Positions 1-8,186 of a DNA stretch of 64,000 nt are shown one piece after another. The notes beneath the pieces are model-generated. The model did no database searches. It had not been told where the DNA came from and saw only the letters and a program-made list of their open reading frames with translations. The stretch lies in NCBI GenBank assembly GCA_944390725.1, contig CALXQU010000007.1, positions 45,005 through 109,004 on the forward strand, given 5' to 3'. The first letter of the stretch is position 1; each line of letters starts with the position of its first letter. The DNA is from an uncultured Spirochaetaceae bacterium (lineage in GTDB: Bacteria > Spirochaetota > Spirochaetia > Sphaerochaetales > Sphaerochaetaceae). The position numbers were made by a program, and so were the translations under genes.

Positions 1-1
1 T

Positions 2-376
2 TACAAGGTCACGCTCGATGACTTCCTTGCGGCAAGGGAATTCCCGGACAGCATAGGAAGAGGGGCCATGCCGGCAGGAGCGCATACTCCTGACGGGATA
101 ACCATGTATGTGTATGACCTGGACCCGGGCAAGTCGATGACGATCCCGTACAGATGCATGCTTCCGAAGGGCAAGGAGGGCCTTATCGTCGCCGGCAGGT
201 GCGTATCGTATGAGGCACCGGTCGCGAACTGCATAAGGTGCATGCCGCAGTGCATGGCGATGGGAGAGGCGGCTGGAGTCGCTGCCGCTATCGCGGTGAA
301 GACAGGTACGACGCCGAGGGGCGTTGACGTGTCCCTGCTCCAGAAGACGCTTAAGGACAGCGGGGCAATCATCTGA
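2..376 (+). CDS. FAD-dependent oxidoreductase, C-terminal part (cut by window edge)
   Basis: The frame is open from the window edge to a TGA at 374-376, so only the last ~124 residues are present. The segment YRCMLPKG followed by GLIVAGRC and, further on, PQCMAMGEAAGVAAA is typical of the C-terminal FAD-contacting region of the FAD_oxidored (PF12831-like) family, which often acts on sugars or other small substrates. It ends 42 bases before a sugar-binding protein gene, so it is probably the first visible gene of the importer operon. The substrate cannot be told, and the Rossmann N-terminus lies outside the window. Confidence 0.75.
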   Translation, partial: YKVTLDDFLAAREFPDSIGRGAMPAGAHTPDGITMYVYDLDPGKSMTIPYRCMLPKGKEGLIVAGRCVSYEAPVANCIRCMPQCMAMGEAAGVAAAIAVKTGTTPRGVDVSLLQKTLKDSGAII

Positions 377-418
377 TTGCCTTGCATTGAAAAGGAGATA
401 TCCAAAAAGGAGGAGAGA

Positions 419-1762
419 ATGAGAAAGGCAGTTTCCATATTATGCATGCTGGCCCTTTGCGTTTCCGTCTTCGCAGGAGGGGCGGGCGAGAAGGCTGCTG
501 TCCAGAAGGATGCTGATGACAAGATCATCATATGGACCAATCTGACTGCGGATGCCCAGGCCAAGGTGCTTGATAAGCAGTTCAGGGAAGTTGCCGAAGA
601 GCTCGGCGTAGAGTTCGAGATGGTTACGATATCCTTCAATGACATGTACACCAAGCTTGCGACATCCGTCGAATCAGGGGATGTCCCGGATATCATGCAT
701 ACGAACTTCGCAGGAGCGGCATATCTTTATGCCCAGGGCATGATCGAGCCCCTTGATGACATCATCGATGATATCGGAAGGGATGATTTCATCCAGTCAT
801 ACCTGCGTGTCCTCACCGTCGATGGGAAGACATGGGGCATACCTGACTGGGCTATGCATACATCGGTATGGTACCGCAAGGACCTCTTCGAGCAGCATGG
901 CATAGATATCCCGAAGGACTGGGAGGAGTTCAAGGCAGCCGCGGAGAAGCTCTGCATAGACGAGAACGGCGATGGGAATATCGACATCTATGGCTTCCCT
1001 GTGCCGATGAATGCCGTACAGGTTGCGCCGCAGACATACTATGAGCTTCTCTATTCCGCAGGTGTCTATACGCTCGATCCGGAGACCGGCGAGTATACGT
1101 TCGGCGAGCAGAAGGAGAAGGCTGCCGAGGTCATGGATTACATGATCGGCCTCTATAAGGCGGCTTCGCCTCCGTCGGCTATCGAATGGTCCTGGAATGA
1201 GTACAGGAATGCGCTTGTCGAAGGCACTGTCGCCATGACGCTCGATATGGGAGCCGTGATCGGTCTTGCCCAGACGAACAATCCTGCGATGGTGGAGAAG
1301 CTCGGATGCTTCGACTTCCCAGGGCAGGATGGATACAAGCCGGCCTCGTTCGGCAGCGGATACGCTTTCGTGGCGAGCAACCAGGGAACCGATGAGAGGA
1401 CAGAGCTGATAAAGGAATTCGTCAGGCGCCTCTATACATCAGAGCGTGCGGCTGAGAGGGCGCTTTCCAGGCCGATGTTCGCATTCCCGTCGCTGTATTC
1501 CTCTCTTGAGATATACAGGCAGGATCCTTCGGTCGCCCTCTTCCAGGAGCAGATCGCGACGATTTCCGATGCATTCGAGAACAGCAACTGGTACTGGTAT
1601 GGCATGGAGCATGGCCTGAGCCAGCTCTCATCGCAGATCGAGGCGACGACGTTCTTCGGCGAGGCGATGCAGAGCGTTGCGCTTGGCATGATGACGTCGG
1701 AAGAGGCTGTCGATTATATCGATGTGTCGCTTCAGGACCAGCTTGCGCTTATCGGCTACTGA
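419..1762 (+). CDS. ABC transporter sugar-binding protein (family 1)
   Basis: A 447-residue extracellular solute-binding protein that would capture a sugar or oligosaccharide in the periplasm and deliver it to the two permeases downstream. The ATG at 419 is preceded by a strong AAGGAGGAGAG ribosome binding site. The N-terminus (MRKAVSILCMLALCVSVFAGG) is a signal peptide ending in VFAGG without a lipobox cysteine, a form seen in spirochaetal binding proteins. The motif IIIWTNLT, the segment DIMHTNFAG and the late tryptophan/tyrosine cluster NSNWYWYGME fit family 1 binding proteins. No ATPase gene is nearby, so a shared MsmK/UgpC-type ATPase encoded elsewhere is likely. The exact sugar is unknown. 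Confidence 0.9.
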   Translation: MRKAVSILCMLALCVSVFAGGAGEKAAVQKDADDKIIIWTNLTADAQAKVLDKQFREVAEELGVEFEMVTISFNDMYTKLATSVESGDVPDIMHTNFAGAAYLYAQGMIEPLDDIIDDIGRDDFIQSYLRVLTVDGKTWGIPDWAMHTSVWYRKDLFEQHGIDIPKDWEEFKAAAEKLCIDENGDGNIDIYGFPVPMNAVQVAPQTYYELLYSAGVYTLDPETGEYTFGEQKEKAAEVMDYMIGLYKAASPPSAIEWSWNEYRNALVEGTVAMTLDMGAVIGLAQTNNPAMVEKLGCFDFPGQDGYKPASFGSGYAFVASNQGTDERTELIKEFVRRLYTSERAAERALSRPMFAFPSLYSSLEIYRQDPSVALFQEQIATISDAFENSNWYWYGMEHGLSQLSSQIEATTFFGEAMQSVALGMMTSEEAVDYIDVSLQDQLALIGY

Positions 1763-1766
1763 AGGC

Positions 1767-1784
1767 CCGCAGGCGATCCTGCGG
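1767..1784 (+). other. Hairpin after the binding-protein gene
   Basis: CCGCAGG (1767-1773) pairs perfectly with CCTGCGG (1778-1784) around a 4-base loop, starting four bases after the stop codon. There is no T-run. It may protect the 3' end of the binding-protein mRNA or cause partial termination, as seen in other binding-protein operons (inference). Confidence 0.55.
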
Positions 1785-1810
1785 TACAATAGGAGCCAGC
1801 TAGGGATTTC

Positions 1811-1835
1811 CGGGCCGCTTATCATGGGCGGCCCG
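1811..1835 (+). other. Second hairpin between binding protein and permease
   Basis: CGGGCCGC (1811-1818) and GCGGCCCG (1828-1835) form a perfect 8-bp stem with a 9-base loop. It ends 14 bases before the permease ATG at 1850 and just before its ribosome binding site, so it could limit permease expression relative to the binding protein. Confidence 0.55.
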
Positions 1836-1849
1836 TGTATAGGAGCAAT

Positions 1850-2758
1850 ATGGAATTTACAGGTAAAAGGGTCCTGCAGCGCAGGAGGCAAGGTCCGCGC
1901 AGCCAGGCATTGGGCATAGCATTCATCATCCCTACGCTGGCATTCATCATCGTCTTCATAGCATATCCCGTGCTTTACAATATCTTCCTCAGCTTCACGG
2001 ATGCCAGGCTGCTTAAGAACGATATATCGTTTATCGGCTTCGATAACTATGCCAGGATCTTCTCCGACCTGAGATTCCTCCGTTATGCAAAGAATACGGC
2101 AGTATGGACGGTGACGTCCGTGATAGGGCAGCTCGCGCTGGGATTCGCGATAGCGCTCCTGATAAACAGGAAGCAGTCCAATACAGGCGTGAGGAGCTTC
2201 ATGCTCATCCCGTATGTCGTCCCGGCCGTGGCGATAGCCCTCGTCACGAAATGGGTGACCAATGGCGATTACGGGATAGTGAGCTGGTGGCTGCAGGATG
2301 CCGGGATAATCGAGCATCGCCAGTCGCCCCTGGCAATTCCCGGTGCTGCGATGGCAGTGCTTGTCATCATCAACATATGGCGCTCATACCCATTCCCGAT
2401 GCTCATCTACTGGGCAACCCTGAGGGGAATCGACAAGGAGCTATACGAGGCCGCGGAGATCGATGGTGCCGGCAGCTTCAAGAAGTTCCTGTATATAACG
2501 ATCCCGCATCTGCGCAATACCACGATCGTGCTGGCAGTCCTCAGGATCGTGTGGACGGCGACGTATTTCGACCTGATATGGCTCGTGACAGGAGGCGGCC
2601 CCGCGGGGTCGACGACCCATCTCCCGATCATGATATACCAGGCGTCATTCGGCACATTCCAGACAGGGTATGCCTCGAGCCTTTCGGTACTGCTGGGCCT
2701 CTGTCTTTTCGTCTGCGTGATCTTCTATGTGCGCAAGTCGATCGATGCTGAGGACTGA
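1850..2758 (+). CDS. Sugar ABC transporter permease (MalF/UgpA type)
   Basis: Inner-membrane subunit of a carbohydrate importer, ~302 residues with about six hydrophobic segments starting at GIAFIIPTLAFIIVFIAYP. The EAA loop that contacts the ATPase is visible as KELYEAAEIDGAGSFKKF near residue 200. The ATG at 1850 follows AGGAG; a GTG at 1835 in the same frame is possible but less well placed and lies in the hairpin stem. It is the partner of the next permease and of the upstream binding protein. Confidence 0.9.
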   Translation: MEFTGKRVLQRRRQGPRSQALGIAFIIPTLAFIIVFIAYPVLYNIFLSFTDARLLKNDISFIGFDNYARIFSDLRFLRYAKNTAVWTVTSVIGQLALGFAIALLINRKQSNTGVRSFMLIPYVVPAVAIALVTKWVTNGDYGIVSWWLQDAGIIEHRQSPLAIPGAAMAVLVIINIWRSYPFPMLIYWATLRGIDKELYEAAEIDGAGSFKKFLYITIPHLRNTTIVLAVLRIVWTATYFDLIWLVTGGGPAGSTTHLPIMIYQASFGTFQTGYASSLSVLLGLCLFVCVIFYVRKSIDAED

Positions 2759-2770
2759 AGGAGGCAGGTC

Positions 2771-3613
2771 ATGGTCAATAAGCGTATGCATAGGATAGCT
2801 AGCGGCCTTCTCTATTACATCCTGATAGCGATGGCCCTTGTGCTGGTCGGATTCCCGCTGCTCTGGATGGCGCTCAGCTCGCTCAAGCCGTCTGTCGAGC
2901 TCTTCAAGGTCCCGCCGAAGATGATCCCGCAGGATCCCACGCTCCTGTGGTATATGAATGCCTTCAGCAATTCGCTTGTCGTCAGGTATTTCATCAACAG
3001 CCTCATCGCCGCTTCGCTTACGATGGCTATCGATGTCGTCTTCAGCTGCCTTGGCGCCTATAGCCTTGCCAGGTTCAGGTACAGGGGAAGGCATCTCATA
3101 ATGGTTTCCGTCCTGTCGGCATACTGCATCCCGCCGATAATGCTGATGATCCCGCTGTACCGCATCATATCGGGGATGGGGCTCAATTCGACCTATGCTG
3201 GAGTCGTGATCGGCCATATGACCATCACGCTGCCTTTCTGCGTCTGGCTCCTGATCCCGTTCTTCAAGAAGATCCCCCGCGAGATGGAGGAGGCCGCGCT
3301 CGTCGATGGCGCATCGAACCTGAAGATCTTCCTCCTGATCATGCTTCCGCTCTGCGCCCCTGGCATCCTGAGCACCGGGATTATGGCCTTCATCCTTTCC
3401 TGGAATGAGTACCTGCTCTCAAGCGTCCTCGTCTCCAGCGACAAGATGAAGACGCTGACTGTCGGCCTGGCGAACTACATAAGCTCCACGGAAATAGACT
3501 GGGGAACGATAATGGCCCTCGGGACAGCGACGACCATCCCCATAATCATCCTGTTCTCGGCGATACAGAAGTATTTCGTCGAAGGCCTTACGGCTGGGGC
3601 CGTGAAGGGGTAG
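2771..3613 (+). CDS. Sugar ABC transporter permease (MalG/UgpE type)
   Basis: Second inner-membrane subunit, 280 residues. It starts at the ATG at 2771 after AAGGAGGCAGG, 12 bases behind the first permease. The EAA motif is REMEEAALVDGASNLKIF near residue 180, and the C-terminus FVEGLTAGAVKG is the usual ending of MalG-like permeases. With the genes at 419 and 1850 it makes a complete binding-protein/permease set lacking only its ATPase. Confidence 0.92.
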   Translation: MVNKRMHRIASGLLYYILIAMALVLVGFPLLWMALSSLKPSVELFKVPPKMIPQDPTLLWYMNAFSNSLVVRYFINSLIAASLTMAIDVVFSCLGAYSLARFRYRGRHLIMVSVLSAYCIPPIMLMIPLYRIISGMGLNSTYAGVVIGHMTITLPFCVWLLIPFFKKIPREMEEAALVDGASNLKIFLLIMLPLCAPGILSTGIMAFILSWNEYLLSSVLVSSDKMKTLTVGLANYISSTEIDWGTIMALGTATTIPIIILFSAIQKYFVEGLTAGAVKG

Positions 3614-3616
3614 GCG

Positions 3617-4357
3617 ATGGAGGCCTGGGGATATGCCGCATTCTTCCTCGTCGCATCCGCGGCCTCTTTCCTGCAGACGAGCATCGGCTTCGGCTTCTCC
3701 GTATTCTCGATGCTCTTCCTGCCGTATTTCCTCCCATATGCCGATTCCGTGGTGCTGGCGCAGACGATTGCCCTGATAAACACGATCGTGGTCGCGGTCC
3801 TCTATCGCCGCCATATAGCATGGAAGAAGATGCTTCCGCTCCTGCTCCCTACGATGATAGCAGGCGGAGCCGCTGCCGTGCTGATGCTCGATATCGATTC
3901 ATCCTACCTCATGCTTGCGCTTGGCATCCTGCTCATATTCCTGTCTGCCAGCTTCTTCATACTCTCTGATAGGATACATTTCCAGCCGAATGCCATCGCA
4001 GGCGTGGCCATGGGCGTGGTTTCCGGGATAAGCAATGGCTTCTTCGGCATAGGAGGGCCGCCGATAGCGCTTTACTTCGCTCCCTCCATTCCGGATAAGA
4101 CCGAATACAATGCGACAGTGCAGGCATTCTTCTCGATCGTGAATACCTTCATACTGGCGGTGCGCCTCGCCAGAGGCTCCTTCAGCATGGTGAGCCCGTC
4201 CTTGGTCCTTGTCGGGATCATAGCGCTCATCCCTTCATCATTGATTGCGATGAGCTTCTTCAGGCATATCAATGCAGATGCGCTGCGCAGGATCATCTAC
4301 GCATTCGTCGGGGTGAACGGGCTGATCATCGCGATAAGGGAGATCGCGGCTCTCTGA
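3617..4357 (+). CDS. TSUP/TauE-SafE family membrane permease
   Basis: A 246-residue polytopic membrane protein with roughly seven to eight hydrophobic segments. The N-terminal SFLQTSIGFGFSVFS and the mid-protein repeat GVVSGISNGFFGIGGPP are the two glycine-rich signatures of the TSUP family, which moves sulfite, sulfonates or other organic anions. It begins three bases after the MalG-like gene, so it is co-transcribed with the importer. Whether it exports an anion released from the imported compound is inference. Confidence 0.8.
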   Translation: MEAWGYAAFFLVASAASFLQTSIGFGFSVFSMLFLPYFLPYADSVVLAQTIALINTIVVAVLYRRHIAWKKMLPLLLPTMIAGGAAAVLMLDIDSSYLMLALGILLIFLSASFFILSDRIHFQPNAIAGVAMGVVSGISNGFFGIGGPPIALYFAPSIPDKTEYNATVQAFFSIVNTFILAVRLARGSFSMVSPSLVLVGIIALIPSSLIAMSFFRHINADALRRIIYAFVGVNGLIIAIREIAAL

Positions 4358-4359
4358 GG

Positions 4360-4387
4360 ATCCTGCCGCTCCATTGGAGGGCAGGAT
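4360..4387. terminator. Bidirectional terminator between TSUP gene and proS
   Basis: ATCCTGCC (4360-4367) pairs with GGCAGGAT (4380-4387) across a 12-base loop, right between two converging genes. The T-run is weak, so confidence is moderate. Confidence 0.5.
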
Positions 4388-4398
4388 TGAAATCCCGC

Positions 4399-6153
4399 TC
4401 AGAGCTCCTTCTCGACGACCTTGTCCTCGATGGCCTGTATCTCCCTGTCGATCTCGGCCTTCACTTCCTCCGCGATATCATCGATCAGATAGGATGATGT
4501 CTCGCCTGTGGACCTGAGCCTGACTTCGACCTTGCCTTCCTTGAGGCTCCTGCTGCCAAGCGTGAGGCGGATGGGGATGCCGATGAGGTCAGCGTCTGCG
4601 AACTTTACGCCCGCAGTCTCGTTCCTGTCGTCATAGAGCACGTCGATGCCCTTCCTTGTCAGCTCCTCGTAGATCCTGTCAGCGACTGCCGGATCCTTGA
4701 CCAGCGATACGAGATGCACCTGGTATGGAGCCACCGGCATCGGCAGCTTGAGGCCGCTTTCGTCGTTGTATTCCTCGGCAAGGCAGGCAAGGAGCCTGCC
4801 GACTCCGATGCCATAGGATCCCATCACGACGGGGATCTGCCTGCCGTTCTCGTCCTGGTATGTGCAGTTCATCGACTCCGAGTATCTCGTGCCGAGCTGG
4901 AAGATGTTGCCGATCTCGACGCCCTTGGAGGACTTGAGTGGCGCACCGCACTCAGGGCATGCCATGCCTTCCCTCGCCGATGCGATATCCTTGACGGTTC
5001 CCTGGTAGTCCCTGCCGAAATTGGTGTTCAGGTAGTGGTAGCCAGCCTCGTTGGCGCCTGCGACGAGATTGTTCGATTCAGCGACCGAATCATCGACGAT
5101 GCAGATGAAATCCCCGGTCGCGCCGATAGGCGAGGCATAGCCGGGCACCATCGAGCATGCCGCGATCTCCTCCTCGTGCGCCGGCCTGATGGAATTGGCA
5201 CGCGCCGCGTTGGAGAGCTTCGATTCCTCTACTTCCAGGTCTCCCCTGACAAGCGCGACGATGAGCTTCTCTTCCTCCTCGCCGTTCCTGTCATTGACGA
5301 ATGTCCCCACCATGAAGACGCATTTGGCTGTCTTGCGCGGGTCGATGCCGAGGAACTCCGCGAGCTCCTCGATCGTCTTGCATTCAGGCGTGGCTACCTT
5401 CTCGACAGGCTTCATCTCTTCCTTGAAGTATTCCTTCTGGAACCTGGCGATCTGCCTGTTGGCCGTATAGCCGCACTTGTCGCAGTAGATGATGGTATCC
5501 TCGCCGATGGGGGAGAGATACATGTACTCATGGGAGATCTTGCCGCCCATCATGCCTGAATCGGCACCTACGGCAATCGAGGGGAGGCCGCAGCGGGAGA
5601 AGATCCTGAAGTAGGCCCTGTAGTGGTCCCTGTAGATCCTGTCGAGCCCTTCATAGTCCCTGTCGAAGGAGTATGAGTCGAGCATCGTGAACTCCCTTAC
5701 CCTGATGAGGCCTGCCCTCGGGCGCGGGTCATCACGGAACTTCGTCTGCATCTGGTATACGAGCCTCGGGAGCCTTTTGTATGAGTCAAGCTCCGTCCTC
5801 GCGATGTCGGTGACGGCCTCCTCATGCGTCATGGCAAGCACCATGTCGCGGTTGTTCCTGTCGGTGAACCTCGCCATCTCCTTGTCGATGGAATAGAAGC
5901 GACCCGTCTCCTTCCAGATATCGGCAGGATTGACGACAGGCATCTGCATCTCCTCCCCGCCGATGGCATTCATCTCTTCCCTGATGATGTTCTGGATCTT
6001 CTGGGTAGCCTTGAATCCGAGCGGCAGCAGCGAGAAGATGCCCGCTCCCATCTGTTCTATATAGCCTGCCCTGAGCAGATATTCATATCCTTTCGAATCA
6101 GCACCTGAAGGTGCCTCCCTGAGCGTTCTGGAAAACATCCTGGACATTCTCAT
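4399..6153 (-). CDS. proS: Prolyl-tRNA synthetase (bacterial type)
   Basis: Charges tRNA-Pro in the cytoplasm. The protein is 584 residues from the ATG at 6153 (MRMSRMFSRTL). Class II motifs are visible: GIFSLLPLG near the N-terminus, motif 2 around TKFRDDPRPRAGLIRVREF, and motif 3 as GSYGIGVGRLLACLAEE. Between motifs 2 and 3 sits the INS/YbaK-like editing domain of bacterial ProRS. GGAG lies 11 bases upstream of the start; ATG 6147 is an alternative. A promoter TTGATT-17-TATAAT (6202-6207 and 6179-6184 on the complement) gives an ~18-base leader, and it overlaps the promoter of the divergent gene at 6211. Confidence 0.95.
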   Translation of the reverse strand: MRMSRMFSRTLREAPSGADSKGYEYLLRAGYIEQMGAGIFSLLPLGFKATQKIQNIIREEMNAIGGEEMQMPVVNPADIWKETGRFYSIDKEMARFTDRNNRDMVLAMTHEEAVTDIARTELDSYKRLPRLVYQMQTKFRDDPRPRAGLIRVREFTMLDSYSFDRDYEGLDRIYRDHYRAYFRIFSRCGLPSIAVGADSGMMGGKISHEYMYLSPIGEDTIIYCDKCGYTANRQIARFQKEYFKEEMKPVEKVATPECKTIEELAEFLGIDPRKTAKCVFMVGTFVNDRNGEEEEKLIVALVRGDLEVEESKLSNAARANSIRPAHEEEIAACSMVPGYASPIGATGDFICIVDDSVAESNNLVAGANEAGYHYLNTNFGRDYQGTVKDIASAREGMACPECGAPLKSSKGVEIGNIFQLGTRYSESMNCTYQDENGRQIPVVMGSYGIGVGRLLACLAEEYNDESGLKLPMPVAPYQVHLVSLVKDPAVADRIYEELTRKGIDVLYDDRNETAGVKFADADLIGIPIRLTLGSRSLKEGKVEVRLRSTGETSSYLIDDIAEEVKAEIDREIQAIEDKVVEKEL

Positions 6154-6178
6154 AAGCTTTCTGTCTCCACGATGAAGC

Positions 6179-6207
6179 ATTATAGTGAATCTACGTGGTA
6201 CAATCAA
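6179..6207 (-). promoter_or_regulatory. proS promoter
   Basis: On the complement, TTGATT (6202-6207) and TATAAT (6179-6184) are separated by 17 bases. Its -35 overlaps the -10 (6199-6204) of the divergent mtnA-like gene, so the two promoters probably compete. Confidence 0.6.
6199..6204 (+). promoter_or_regulatory. -10 box of a leaderless mtnA-like transcript
   Basis: TACAAT ends six bases before the ATG at 6211 and there is no ribosome binding site, so transcription should start at or next to the A of the start codon. Confidence 0.55.
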
Positions 6208-6210
6208 ACG

Positions 6211-7245
6211 ATGAGACCGCTGCCTTTCGAGACTGTCAGGCTGTCCGATGACGGGCGCCTTTGCATACTTGACCAGAGGATGCTTCCCGGCAGGGAGGAG
6301 TATATAGAGCTGCAGACCGCAGAGGATGTATGGCATGCCATAAAGGACCTTGCCGTAAGGGGAGCGCCCCTCATCGGAGTGGCCGCTGCCTATGGCTTCT
6401 ATATCTCCGTGAAGGATATAGATGATGATTTCCTTGCAGGATGCAGGAAGGTGAGGGACTACCTTGACTCCTCGCGCCCCACTGCCGTCAATCTCTCCTG
6501 GGCCCTGGATAGGATGATGAGGGTCGCGGAGGCCGGAGGGCCTGATGTGAAGGTGCGGCTTTTGGCGGAAGCCCGGGCGATCCATAGGGAGGATATCAGC
6601 ATGACTGAGCTGATGGGCAGGCACGGCTATGGCCTGATAGGCCCCTCCACCGGCATCCTCACGCACTGCAATGCCGGCGCGCTTGCCACGAGCGGCTACG
6701 GCACTGCGCTTGCCCCTGTATATGCTGCCCTTGATGCCGGCCGCACTGACCTCAGGGTCTACTGCGATGAGACGAGGCCCCTGCTGCAGGGTGCGAGGCT
6801 CTCTGCCTTCGAGATGGCCAAGGCCGGTGCCGATACGACGGTGCTGACTGATAGCATGGCCTCATATGCGATGGCTTCAGGCCTGATAGACCTGGTGTTC
6901 GTGGGAGCGGACCGCATCGCGGCCAATGGCGATACTGCCAACAAGATCGGCACGAGCGGGGTCGCGATCCTCGCTAAGCATTATGGCATACCGTTCTATG
7001 TCGTCGCTCCGACATCCACGGTCGATCTCTCGCTTCCTTCCGGAAAGGATATCCCGATAGAGCAGAGGCTGCCGGAGGAGGTGACGGAGAAATGGTACAG
7101 GGAACGCATGGCTCCTGAGGGCGTCAAGGTGCTCAATCCCGCATTCGATGTCACCCCGTCCGGGCTCATCTCGGCAATCGTCACGGAGAAGGGGGTGATC
7201 AGGCCCCCATTCAGGGAAGGGCTGCAAGGCATCATCGATGGCTGA
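6211..7245 (+). CDS. mtnA: Methylthioribose-1-phosphate isomerase family protein
   Basis: Converts an aldose 1-phosphate (5-methylthioribose-1-phosphate, or the 5-deoxyribose analogue) to the ketose phosphate. The protein is 344 residues. The catalytic cysteine is in HCNAGALAT and the catalytic aspartate in FVGADRIAANGD, with the family signature RGAPLIGVAAAYG near residue 50. The ATG at 6211 is chosen because conserved sequence starts there and a -10 box lies six bases before it. The next gene is a class II aldolase and no mtnK, mtnB or mtnD is seen, which favours a DHAP-shunt role over the full methionine salvage pathway. An eIF2B-like ribose isomerase role is a less likely alternative. Confidence 0.88.
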   Translation: MRPLPFETVRLSDDGRLCILDQRMLPGREEYIELQTAEDVWHAIKDLAVRGAPLIGVAAAYGFYISVKDIDDDFLAGCRKVRDYLDSSRPTAVNLSWALDRMMRVAEAGGPDVKVRLLAEARAIHREDISMTELMGRHGYGLIGPSTGILTHCNAGALATSGYGTALAPVYAALDAGRTDLRVYCDETRPLLQGARLSAFEMAKAGADTTVLTDSMASYAMASGLIDLVFVGADRIAANGDTANKIGTSGVAILAKHYGIPFYVVAPTSTVDLSLPSGKDIPIEQRLPEEVTEKWYRERMAPEGVKVLNPAFDVTPSGLISAIVTEKGVIRPPFREGLQGIIDG

Positions 7246-7543
7246 CGCCTGCTATGGCGCAAGCATGCAGGGAGGAATGGCATAGACGCCGTCCTCCATC
7301 AGGTATGCCTTCTTTCCAGCTGTAACGGCCATCATGAAAGAAGGGGATACGGCAGTCTTGTTCCAGAGCCTCAGCAGGTTCCTGCTAACGCTGGGAATCC
7401 TGAGTATTGATCGGGATCCTCCTTGATCTGCTTCTATGGTTTCCATCCAGCAGCATCTGCCTTCTTCCTGGAATTGCTAATCCGGAAGATCCAAGTCTGC
7501 GGGCTGTGCTTCAGCTGGCTTTCTCAGGATTCTCCTTATATGC
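7246..7543. other. Intergenic stretch without a supported gene
   Basis: About 300 bases between the isomerase and aldolase genes. Short frames on the complement (for example 7252-7446, 64 codons) have no recognisable family and no convincing ribosome binding site. I see no terminator with a T-run, no tRNA and no riboswitch I can name. It could hold a degraded gene. Confidence 0.4.
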
Positions 7544-7549
7544 TAATAT
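7544..7549 (+). promoter_or_regulatory. -10 box of a leaderless aldolase transcript
   Basis: TAATAT ends six bases before the ATG at 7556. No Shine-Dalgarno sequence is present. Confidence 0.5.
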
Positions 7550-7555
7550 GTTGCC

Positions 7556-8176
7556 ATGGCACAGGAAGAGCTGAAGGCGGCAGTGGCTGCTTTCATGAAG
7601 AGGGCATATGGCAGAGGGCTTACCACCGCGACCGGAGGCAATGTGAGCGCGAGGGATGGAAGCGTCATGCTCATAACCCCTTCAGGCAAGGACAAGGCAT
7701 CCCTTTCTGCCGATGACATCGCCTCTGTCGATATCCTCACAGGCACCAGCCTCTCGCCTGGCATGAAGCTCAGCATCGAGACGGAGATGCACAGGCTCGT
7801 GTATGCGGCAAGGCCTGATATCAAAGCGATTGTGCATGCCCATCCTGTTTTCGCATCGCTTTTCTCGGCATCTGAGGATAAGATAGATACTGCGATTATC
7901 GCTGAGAGCTGGTATCTTCTCGGCGATGTCCGCAAGGTGCCATACCATCTGATGGGTACCAGGGAGCTGGCTGAAGCCGTTGCCGCATGCTCTGCCGATG
8001 GCAATGCGCTGCTTCTTGAGAACCATGGTGCCATTGCCTTCGGGCGTACCCTCCTGGAGGCTTTCGACAGGCTTGAATGCCTTGAGCAGAGCGCGAAGCT
8101 GACGTATATATCACGTACTGTCGGCATAACGGCGCTTGATGAAGGAAGGAAGGCGGCCATTGCCGCCATGCGATAG
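7556..8176 (+). CDS. Class II aldolase/adducin family protein (fuculose-phosphate aldolase-like)
   Basis: A zinc-dependent aldolase of 206 residues expected to cleave a ketose 1-phosphate to DHAP and an aldehyde. Metal ligands are seen in AIVHAHPVFAS and in LLLENHGAIAFG, and the phosphate-binding TGGNVSARDG is near residue 26. Directly after an MtnA-like isomerase, the best guess is the aldolase of a DHAP shunt, yielding DHAP plus methylthioacetaldehyde or acetaldehyde; fuculose-1-phosphate is the alternative substrate. The start ATG has a -10 box six bases upstream and no ribosome binding site. The transketolase gene follows 10 bases after its stop. Confidence 0.85.
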   Translation: MAQEELKAAVAAFMKRAYGRGLTTATGGNVSARDGSVMLITPSGKDKASLSADDIASVDILTGTSLSPGMKLSIETEMHRLVYAARPDIKAIVHAHPVFASLFSASEDKIDTAIIAESWYLLGDVRKVPYHLMGTRELAEAVAACSADGNALLLENHGAIAFGRTLLEAFDRLECLEQSAKLTYISRTVGITALDEGRKAAIAAMR

Positions 8177-8186
8177 AGGAGGAAAA

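Noticed and set aside
1835..1849. GTG 1835 as the start of the first permease
   Set aside because: It lies in a hairpin stem without a ribosome binding site; ATG 1850 follows AGGAG.
2104..2751. 215-codon frame overlapping the first sugar permease
   Set aside because: Arginine- and histidine-rich shadow translation of the permease gene.
4714..5559. 281-codon open frame antisense to proS
   Set aside because: Shadow of a certain gene; no family, no ribosome binding site.
7252..7446. 64-codon frame on the complement in the gap after the mtnA-like gene
   Set aside because: No recognisable family, start signal or terminator; left as unexplained DNA.
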